From Eurosta solidaginis (lineage: Eukaryota; Arthropoda; Insecta; Diptera; Tephritidae): a stretch of 64,000 nucleotides of DNA. Under the pieces are notes generated by a model that searched no databases, had not been told where the DNA came from, and was given only the letters and a program-made list of their open reading frames with translations. The stretch lies in the NCBI RefSeq assembly GCF_040869045.1, contig NC_090319.1, positions 396,815,601 to 396,879,600 on the forward strand, read 5' to 3'. A program made the translations under genes and the position numbers. Positions 56,069 through 64,000 of the stretch are shown here, piece after piece (position 1 is the first letter of the stretch; the number at the start of each line of letters is the position of its first letter).

Positions 56069-56299
56069 TTGCCAGCGTATTTGAGGACTAATATAAAATA
56101 TGTAAAAGATATGCACTCTGTAAATATTCGTAATAAAAATGATTTTAATCTTCCGGCTTATAAAACTGAAGCAGACAAATGTAATCTGTATTATAAAGGT
56201 CTTAAATCCTATAATGAACTACCGAATGATATTAAATCATGTCATTCCAATAAATTTAAACAAAAATTGTACAATTATTGCAGAACACTACCAATTTAG
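56069..56299 (+). pseudogene. Reverse transcriptase C-terminus (block C)
   Basis: Identical in translation to the block B fragment at 51056-51286. Confidence 0.85.
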
Positions 56300-57330
56300 T
56301 GCTGGACAGGCGGGCTTCCATAGCATCGATAGAAGTGCAGCGAAACTATACTGCTATGTAGCGCCAAGACTTCCAAGCTCTTGTACGCATACAAAAAAGG
56401 TTGCCGAAGCACATACTGAAACGCATCACTCGATTAACTCAGTGCATCGCCGTGCAGATGTTGCCTTCGCGCTTTACTAACATGCGTAAAATGCCTACAT
56501 ACTACACAAGCACAACACTTTGTTCGCATGATCTGGAAGTCTCCCATCCATAGTACTCCAAGGTAGGACATAGATGTAACTATTGTAGATTGCATAGTCC
56601 AGAAGACAATTATAAACATGTAAAATACATTTAAGTAAGGCTTAGGAAAGCCGTAATAAATAAATACATTACATTACATCAATCTAGGGCGTTGATCAGA
56701 CAAATAAAAGCGTTGGACGCGTAAAATTCCTATTGATAGTCATATATAAGACCAACTGAACCCTAATCAGGTTATGCTACGCCTCACATTTTTAGAAATT
56801 TCACGCTCAAAACGCTTTTATTTAATTGTTTTCAATAAAATCGTTTAACTAAAAAATTTTTTTTAAGTATTTTATTTTCAAGTTTTTAGTCTTTATTTAA
56901 TAGCCTATTATTTCTAAATCTATTTAGTTCATTTAGTGACTCATTATTACAAAGACTTTACTCGACTCTGCGCCACGTATGCTTGTCCCTCCTCCAACTC
57001 CAAAATATTTTGATGTCACTTCTACCGGACTGTATGTAATATTTGTTCCAAATATGAACCAAATCGGACATCATAGGTCGCTTTCTATTTATGTATGTAT
57101 TATGTGTTCCAAATATGGACCAAATCGGACCGCAAATACGATTTTTTTTGAATATCTCGATCTTTGCGGCACCTAGCAGCGATTTTTTTCATAGCTCGCT
57201 TTCTATTCTTGTATTATGTGTTCGAAATATGAGCCAAATCTGTCCACAAATACGATTTTTGTGAAGATCTCGATCCTTGCGCCACCCAGCGGCGATTTTT
57301 TTCATTGGTCGCTTTCTATTCTTGTATGTA

Positions 57331-58330
57331 TTTAAACCAGCGACATTTGGTCCTTCGTCGCCATTTTTGGACCCAGCGTTGGAAAATTAAAAGAGAAAGT
57401 ATCCCAAAAATCGTGAGTAGAAATCAAATTTCTTATTCCCAACTCACGCCCCGAACTAATTAAAAAGATAATATTTGTGGAGTTTTCTCAATTTGAATAT
57501 TGTATAAAATTATTCATTTGCCCTCAGAGGATAAAACGCATTAAAGAAATTAAGATTAACTGGCCCCCTCTCTGCCTCTACCCTTCATACATACAAAATT
57601 AAATTATTAAAATAATAATCCACAAATCTAAGTAGTAATCCCCGCTGAAATAATTAATATTCCCCATTATTAATTAAAATTTGATATTTGTGGATTTCCC
57701 AATAGGATTCATAAATACATACATATTTATTCCCAATAATTTTTTGCAATCATAAATTTTAATATTTCTTAAATACATATATAAGTCCCGTATTGCAAAA
57801 AGGAAAGGCAGTTCAACCCCAAAAACAGTGCATTTCCAATATACTTATCGGTTTCTCATTCGTATGTATGTATGTGCATATGTAATAATTAACTGGTAGA
57901 CAGGGACCCAAAATAAATTTATAAAACACTCACTTTTTCAAATTTCTTTAACTAGCGTTTTCAACTTCTCAAATACTCACAAATATTACAAATCCCTCAA
58001 ATATATAACAATTATATATCCCTTTGGAAAAAAAAAATAAAAATTTTTATTTTTTCACTCATATATACGCATATATACTCATATATACACACGTTTATAA
58101 AAGTGCGGTACGGTGATACAATTTTAATTTTGTTGCTCTCTCAAGCGGGTACAGTGGTACGAATTCACGGTTCGCGTTATTAAAGATAATTTCAAAAGAT
58201 CAAAAAGTTTATTTCTCTTGTCGTGAAATTTGCATTGCGGTGATAAATCGTTCTTTAAGTCGTCAACTCACTCTCTCTCTCTCAGGCTCTCTCCCTCACT
58301 CTCAGGCTCTCTCCCTCGCTTGTTCACCTT
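57331..58330 (+). other. Leader of the BEL/Pao element
   Basis: One kb of A/T-rich non-coding sequence with a CT-rich microsatellite ('ctctctctctctcaggctct') at about 58270-58320 just before the gag ATG. No repeat of this sequence is visible downstream, so no LTR can be delimited. Confidence 0.6.
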
Positions 58331-59650
58331 ATGTTAGGTGTCCCTCAAAGAAGCCAATCAAAAAGCCCCACAATGAGTGACGACGAGAAATCCCAAGGCA
58401 GCGCCAAAGATCAACGCCAAACGCGCCTAACCACAAAAAAAAATAAGCAAATGTTCACGGCAAACAAATTCATCTCGGAAACGGATAATTTCACGGACTA
58501 CTGTGCTCGATTCAGGTCCACCCCTATTAACGAAAATACGGAATCGTCACTGAAAATTAAAGACACCAATATTGATAGGTTTTGGAACCGGGTCCAAACC
58601 TCCCATGACGCGATATTAGATACAGATGACCTAGATCTCCCAGATGACTTCAAACCGGTCGCGTTTAATAAATACCAGTCATGTCTAATTATGTATGAGG
58701 ACACGAAAGCCCAGATAGGGGACCAACTTATGTTACTCCAACAAGCAAACACTCCCATAGCCGCCCCCACTGCATCACTTCCCAGAGATGGAACAGGTTT
58801 CGGCTTAAAAATCCCGCCTTGTGATACAGAAGTATTTTATGGGGGTTATGAACAATGGCCGTCATTTCGTGACATGTTCACGGCGGTCTATATTAACCAC
58901 CCAAAACTCACAAAAGCCCAGAAATTATACCACCTCCGGTATAAAACACAAGGCAAAGCCGGCGAAATAGTCAAACAGTTCCCACTCAGTGATGCCAACT
59001 TTGAACTGGCGTGGGAAGCCCTAAGGTCGCGATATGAAAATCGCAGGGTTTTGGTCGACATCCAAATAAAAACCCTTATGAATTTAAAACCAATTCCCAT
59101 TGAAAATAGCGAGGATATACAGAAATTGCAATCATCCGTGAATAATTGCCTCCAAATTCTCGCCACCCAGCAAGTTTCAACAGAAAGTTGGGATCCAATC
59201 CTCATTTATCTGGTCACCTCTAAACTCCCGGAGAACACGGTAACCCTGTGGGAACAGTCTCTAACCTCCAGGAAAGATCTCCCCAACTGGTCCCAAATGA
59301 ACCAATTTCTGACTACTCGCTATGAGGTGGTAGAAAGAGTAGACCAATGGCGCCCCTCTAAACTCACATCGGCCCCCGCCAGCACAAGCTACTCTAAACA
59401 AAATAATTATGCATTCAGAGGCAGCAATCACGAAAAATCCAATCCGAGGATTCAATCCCATGCTACAGAACACCGCACAATGTACAAATGCGCATATTGC
59501 AAAACCTCTGAGCACCCCCTGTACAGCTGTGCAAAATTCGCTAGAATGCCAGTTCATGATCGGAACAAGTTCGTGAGAGATAATCACATGTGCTTTAACT
59601 GCTTATCCCAATCCCACGTTCTAAGGGATTGCAAAAGCACATTCAAGTGA
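58331..59650 (+). CDS. BEL/Pao Gag
   Basis: 439 codons, ATG at 58331 (a second ATG at 58373, before SDDEKSQGS, is equally plausible). The central core has [20 protein letters not shown] and [18 protein letters not shown], matching the DUF1759-type capsid region of Pao elements. The C-terminus carries two CX2CX4HX4C knuckles ([14 protein letters not shown] and [14 protein letters not shown]) that would bind RNA in virus-like particles. The frame is intact. It stops shortly after the second knuckle at TGA 59648-59650, and pol continues in another frame, so either programmed shifting or decay joins them. Confidence 0.9.
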   Translation: MLGVPQRSQSKSPTMSDDEKSQGSAKDQRQTRLTTKKNKQMFTANKFISETDNFTDYCARFRSTPINENTESSLKIKDTNIDRFWNRVQTSHDAILDTDDLDLPDDFKPVAFNKYQSCLIMYEDTKAQIGDQLMLLQQANTPIAAPTASLPRDGTGFGLKIPPCDTEVFYGGYEQWPSFRDMFTAVYINHPKLTKAQKLYHLRYKTQGKAGEIVKQFPLSDANFELAWEALRSRYENRRVLVDIQIKTLMNLKPIPIENSEDIQKLQSSVNNCLQILATQQVSTESWDPILIYLVTSKLPENTVTLWEQSLTSRKDLPNWSQMNQFLTTRYEVVERVDQWRPSKLTSAPASTSYSKQNNYAFRGSNHEKSNPRIQSHATEHRTMYKCAYCKTSEHPLYSCAKFARMPVHDRNKFVRDNHMCFNCLSQSHVLRDCKSTFK

Positions 59651-61946
59651 TGATGCGTCCCCTAGCACATCATCAACACCCAGAATGCATAAAGCCACAG
59701 CCCAAGTAGCAACTACCACCCCCCCTGATGTCAGTCACCCAACTCCACACGCTCCGGAAGACAATCGCGACCAACCCACGTGTTCAAAAAATGCCCACGT
59801 ACAATCTTTCTACTCGGACAATGAAAGTAAAGTACTACTCCCGACGGCAATCGTCTCGGTAGAACACCGAGGTGAACTCTTCAAACTCAGAGCCCTAATT
59901 GACCAAGGGTCAGAACGGAGCTTTATCTCCTCCAAAGCTCAAATAAAACTGCGTCTACCATGCCGAGCTTCTAATTTCGAAATATCAGGCATGGGTGGAA
60001 AAGTGGTTCAAACATCGAACAAACTATGCGCTCTAACTCTAGTCTCGAACGATTTAATCACAAGGATCCAAGCACAAGCTATTGTCCTTCCCCAGTTAAC
60101 CAAGGCGTTACCCAAATTCAATCCCACTCTAGCACAGCGTGAAAAATGGGCGCATCTAACCCTCGCAGATGCAAACTGCCACTCCCCATCCCAGATTGAC
60201 TTAGTCATTGGCAGTGACCTTATCCCACAGATAATGCTAGAAGGTGTTGAGAAAATCTCCCCGAACCTCCTAGCGCAAAACACCATATTTGGGTGGATCC
60301 TTAGTGGTCAAGTCCCTAGCAAAGTAGTTTCGTTCTCAACCCAGGTGGAGGAAGTATCGAACTCCCTCGATTCGCAGCTCAGAAAATTCTGGGAACTGGA
60401 AGAAGTATCCACCCCCAAGTGTCTTAATGTTGAAGACACTATATGCGAAGAATTGTATCAGTCCACCACCACTCGCAGAGATGACGGTCGCTATGTAGTG
60501 CGACTCCCCTTTAGACGCAGTTTCCCAGAACAGGTAGCCTTAGGTAGATCCCGAACCTCAGCTCTCCAGCAATTTCTTAGCATGGAGAGAAATCTTCTCA
60601 AAAAAGGCGAACTTAAATCCCAATATGACCAAGTCTTATTAGAATATCTCACCCTAGGTCATATGGAAGAAACCACTTCCTACGAAAAATGCTCAGACAA
60701 CAAATACTTGTCGTTCTACCTACCCCATCACGCGGTTATAAAGCCCGAAAAAAGAACTACTAAGGTACGTGTGGTCTTTAATGGATCAAAGAAATCAACT
60801 TCCGGCAATTCTCTGAATGATGTTCTCTATACCGGTCCCACCCTACAACCCGATTTGATGCTATTAATACTCAAGTGGCGCACGTACCAATTTGTTTTCA
60901 ACGGCGATGTAGAGAAAATGTACCGCCAAATTCTCTTACATGAGGAGGACCAAGAGTACCAAAAAATTATTTTTCGCTCAGCCCCCAATGGTCCAATTCA
61001 AGATTTTAAGCTTAAAACCGTCACATTCGGTCTTAATTGCGCTCCCTATCTTGCAATACGTTCCTTGCACGAACTCTCTAAAGACGTCAATAATACCTTC
61101 CCTATAGCATCTCAGATATTAAAAGACGAGACATATGTAGACGACATACTTTCTGGCGGGCACTCCATCCTCTCAGCTTCAGAGTCCCTCTCGCAAGTCA
61201 GGCAAGCCCTTACGTCAGCAGGCTTCCCCCTTAGAAAAATCACGGCAAACCATCCTGACATAATTGAAACTATTCCCACAGCAGACTTGCTGGATTCCCA
61301 GTTTCTCGAATTCGAAAAAGCAAGTACGACGAAAACGCTCGGGATTCAATGGAATGCAATAAAGGACTCATTTTCGTACACCGTTGAATCCATCCCAGTA
61401 AGCACCGCGAGCACAAAGCGACAAATTCTCTCGTCCGTCGCGAAACTTTTCGACCCCGCAGGATGGCTAACGCCGATAATGATCCAAGCCAAAATTCTCT
61501 TGCAAGAGCTGTGGCTTGATGGAACTGACTGGGACGAACAGGTGAAACCCCTCCGCCTCGCAAAGTGGACGCAGTTCGCACATAACCTCCACGCCATAAC
61601 AGGGATTCAAATTCCTCGTTGGGTCAATTACTCCCCTGACCAACCCACGGAGCTGCATGGCTTTTGCGACGCGTCGGAGAAAGCTTATTGCGCCAGCATT
61701 TATGTCCGAACGACGGTAGGACAAAACACAACCTCTCATCTCCTAGTCTCTAAAAGCAAAGTGGCACCCCTAAAATCCACTAGCTTGCCACGGCTGGAAT
61801 TGTGTGGAGCTCTGCTCCTAGCGAAACTAGTCTCCGTCGTTCAATCCCAACTCAATCTCAGTCCGCCTACCTTGACGCTGTGGTCGGACTCCGAAATAGT
61901 GCTCGCATGGCTCGAAAAGCCCCCTATACATGGAGAACCTTCGTAG
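59650..61946 (+). pseudogene. BEL/Pao protease, reverse transcriptase and RNase H
   Basis: Open from before the ATG at 59685. The protease motif is [12 protein letters not shown] (D-Q-G in place of the more usual D-S/T-G) near residue 72. The RT includes [21 protein letters not shown] and [11 protein letters not shown] (YVDD at about residues 484-487). The Pao-type RNase H follows ([48 protein letters not shown]). The frame ends at 61946, just after a C-run near 61920, where integrase continues in another frame. Catalytic residues of RT look intact. Confidence 0.85.
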
Positions 61947-63690
61947 CAAATCGAACCGCGCAAATAATCGGTCTGGTTGGAAACGCCACTTGGCGACATG
62001 TACGCAGTTCCGAAAACCCCGCCGACATGGGCACAAGAGGATGCAAACCTCTTGATTTGGCAACTTCCTCCCTGTGGTGGAAAGGCCCAGAATGGCTCAT
62101 CAGTCCCCCAGAATCATGGCCCAAAGACTTGCGCCGCCCCTCCGTAAGTCCACCCGAAGTCCGCCGAATCGAAGCATTACATGCCAGCGAAGAAGAACCC
62201 GACATTCTGGATCGATTTTCCTCGTTTCCGCGTGCCCTGAGAGTTTTAACTCACGTGTTGCACTTCATACGCACCCTTAAAACCCGCGCGGGCCACATAC
62301 CAACTTCCCCGTTAACCCTTACACACGACGACTTCCGAAACACGAAACTCAAGCTGATCGCCTTAACTCAGTCGCGATATTTCCCCAAGGAAAAGGCATC
62401 GTTGTTAGCTTCGAAGCCTATAGACAAACGGAGCCCCCTTCTCACCCTTAATCCATATTTGGATGAATATGGATTGCTCCGAGTCCGCGGTCGCCTAGTT
62501 GACTCAACACTAACCTACAACGAGAGCCACCCCATTATTATCCCGGAAAAATCCCGATATGCTGCACTTTTCCTACGCTTCCTGCATGAACTTTTCTTGC
62601 ACGCCGAAGTCCGTCTCATGCAGCAAACGATTAGACAAGAATTTTACATTCCTCGGCTCAAGCCACTCATCAAAAAATGCATTTTTCAATGTAAAACCTG
62701 CACCGTCCACAAGCAGCAAATGCGCTCCCAAATAATGGCAGCCTTGCCACCCTCACGATGCACTTTCGCTCCCCCCTTCACCACCACGGGTGTTGATTTT
62801 GCTGGCCCTTTTTTGATAAAAGCATCCATGCTAAGATCGCCTACCCTCGTGAAGGGGTACGTGGCCGTTTTTGTTTGCTTTACGACAAAAGCGGTACATC
62901 TCGAGTTGTGCTCAAATCTCACCTCTGAGGCCTTTCTGGCTGCGTTTGCCCGTTTTGTTGGACGTCGAGGCTATCCCGCAACTATGATGAGCGATAATGG
63001 CACAACCTTTGTAGGTGCCAAACGAGCTACGGAAAAGGAATTTGTCATCTTCTCCAACGAAGTATCCCAAGAAGTCGTCAAAAAATACGCCGCTCAAGGC
63101 ATAAAATGGAAGTTTATACCCCCCAGCGCTCCTCATATGGGCGGCTTATGGGAAGCTGCGGTCAAAATTTTTAAAACCCACCTCAAGAAGTCAGTCGGAT
63201 CTCACAAATTCACTTTCGAGGAATTTACCACCCTGCTAATACGAATAGAGGCCGTGTTAAACTCACGCCCCATCTCCCCGCTATCTCAGGATCCCTCTGA
63301 CTTTACCGCGCTCACCCCGGGACATTTCCTTCGGGGAACCCCTTTATTAGCGATTCCGGAACCCGACCACGATGGGAAAAGGTCAAGGTCATCCATCACC
63401 AGTTTAGTCGAAGATGGAAGGAGGATTACCTCAAGGACCTTCACAAACGGTATCGTTGGAAAGACACCCGCATTGAACCAAAAGTCGGTGAGTGTGTCCT
63501 CATCAAGGACGATACACTTCCTCCCACCGAATGGCGCCTCGGACGCATCGAAAAGGCACGCCCCGGCCCCGATGGCCACATTCGTGTCGTCGAGGTGCGC
63601 ACCCAATCCGGCATTCTCACACGGCCGATAGTAAAATTATGTTTTCTGCCTCCGGCGGATCGTCCGCCCAGCCCCGAAGCGACCGTGTAG
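61910..63690 (+). pseudogene. BEL/Pao integrase
   Basis: Continues from the RNase H in a shifted frame (its longest open form runs 61802-63631). It has the zinc-binding HELFLHAE...CKTC (near 62585-62703), and the catalytic Asp332 (GVDFAGPF), Asp398 (MMSDNGTTF) and Glu451 (GGLWEAAVK), numbering from 61802. Near 63375 the frame shifts again; the true C-terminus (KVKVIHHQFSRRWKEDYL; VVEVRTQSGILTRPIVKL) lies in another frame and ends at TAG 63688-63690. Two frameshifts break pol, so the copy as read is not functional. Confidence 0.85.
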
Positions 63691-63864
63691 ATTTTCGTTA
63701 CCACCCCACTCACAAGACCGCTGAGTCCTTCAGACTTATCTCGTCAAATCACCGTATCCGCCTAATCCCAAAACCAACAATTAACATCCTGCTACATCTC
63801 ATAGTTACAATCATCAATATACCCCGCACTAAAGTCATATGAATACGACTCGTTTCAGGCGAAC

Positions 63865-64000
63865 ATGGATGTAACACCAACTCCAAGGCCAAGAACGTCG
63901 ATACGCTCTCAAGTGGTGGTGGCTAGCAATCACGCCGAGCGCCAAAACAACAACTCCAACAATAACTTCATGCAATGCCGCGTATGCGCTCGCCATCATG
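63865..64000 (+). CDS. Zinc-knuckle-like reading frame at the window edge (partial)
   Basis: After an acceptor-like 'cgactcgtttcag' (63846-63858), an ATG at 63865 opens a frame of 45 codons rich in Asn (QNNNSNNNF) that begins a Cys/His motif (CRVCARHH) as the window ends. Downstream zinc-knuckle frames occur in some BEL-type elements, which is the basis for the inference. The extent and function are unknown. Confidence 0.4.
   Translation, partial: MDVTPTPRPRTSIRSQVVVASNHAERQNNNSNNNFMQCRVCARHH

Larger units (their letters stand above)
54986..57330 (+). repeat. Composite tandem block C (truncated, 2345 bp)
   Basis: Follows block B without a gap and repeats its first 2.3 kb, then stops inside the 119-bp repeats at 57330, where the BEL/Pao element begins. 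Confidence 0.9.
57331..64000 (+). mobile_element. BEL/Pao LTR retrotransposon, 5' LTR not seen, 3' end beyond window
   Basis: Order on +: leader (57331-58330), gag, protease-RT-RNase H, integrase, then a further zinc-knuckle frame at the right edge. The left boundary is where block C ends abruptly, and the sequence there looks like internal leader ('acatttggtccttcgtcgcc') and not an LTR. Codon and base composition is C-rich and clearly unlike the A/T-rich surroundings, consistent with a younger element. Confidence 0.85.

Noticed and set aside
57331..64000. Envelope gene of a BEL-type or errantivirus-like element
   Set aside because: No signal peptide, long ectodomain frame or membrane segment follows integrase before the window ends; the only downstream frame begins a zinc knuckle.

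Overview
This is a eukaryotic window of the repeat-rich kind found in large dipteran genomes, most likely a higher fly and possibly a tephritid (inferred from the transposon assortment and from the short-intron style of the one host gene; no species is claimed). There is no prokaryotic signal. Only one host gene is convincing: a + strand phytanoyl-CoA dioxygenase-domain gene (PHYHD1-like) at 34850-35760, with a 68-bp intron and its first coding exon outside the recognised sequence. A possible terminal exon of another + strand gene lies at 31042-31159. Nearly everything else is mobile DNA, much of it nested.

Layout. 1-5185: the 3' end of one Helitron and two further Helitron copies joined head to tail, each carrying a large minisatellite built from a G/C-rich motif. 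5340-7080: a BEL-type gag remnant on + and a Ty3/gypsy remnant on -. 7390-12630: decayed non-LTR elements (an I/LOA-like element on +, a jockey-like element on -), themselves hit by a small non-LTR tail and a tRNA-derived SINE, both with target-site duplications. 12688-15320: MITEs, a 70-bp-arm hairpin and a hAT transposase scrap. 15878-19262: an element with terminal inverted motifs and about 15 copies of a 130-bp repeat. 19438-20840: an RTE fragment split by a 796-bp hAT-type MITE with 8-bp duplications. 21521-24557: a complete-length but broken pogo/Tigger-type transposon. 25628-28212: a foldback element, its solo arm and spacer relatives, and two adjacent direct duplications of about 155 bp. 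29513-30914: a 1.2-kb palindrome. 31545-34819: jockey, SINE and RTE pieces leading into the host gene; an RTE copy with a 14-bp duplication sits 16 bp before the gene's splice acceptor.

36181-43359: another I/LOA fragment split by a CAA-tailed repeat, then a Ty3/gypsy element of the CsRn1 type (- strand, 38393-43359) with nearly identical 198-bp LTRs but a gag frameshift and a gutted RNase H. 43449-57330: a CR1/jockey-like reverse transcriptase gene interrupted by a 448-bp tandem array that contains tRNA-Glu-like modules; this whole composite continues as a segmental tandem duplication of about 5 kb (A 45378-49967, B 49968-54985, C 54986-57330). 57331-64000: a BEL/Pao element on + that lacks a visible 5' LTR, with an open gag, a frameshifted pol, and a further zinc-knuckle reading frame cut by the window edge.

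The genes do not form an operon or pathway. The common theme is TE-on-TE insertion, which the target-site duplications allow to be ordered in time, and the repeated growth of tandem arrays inside transposons (Helitron, TIR element, non-LTR array).
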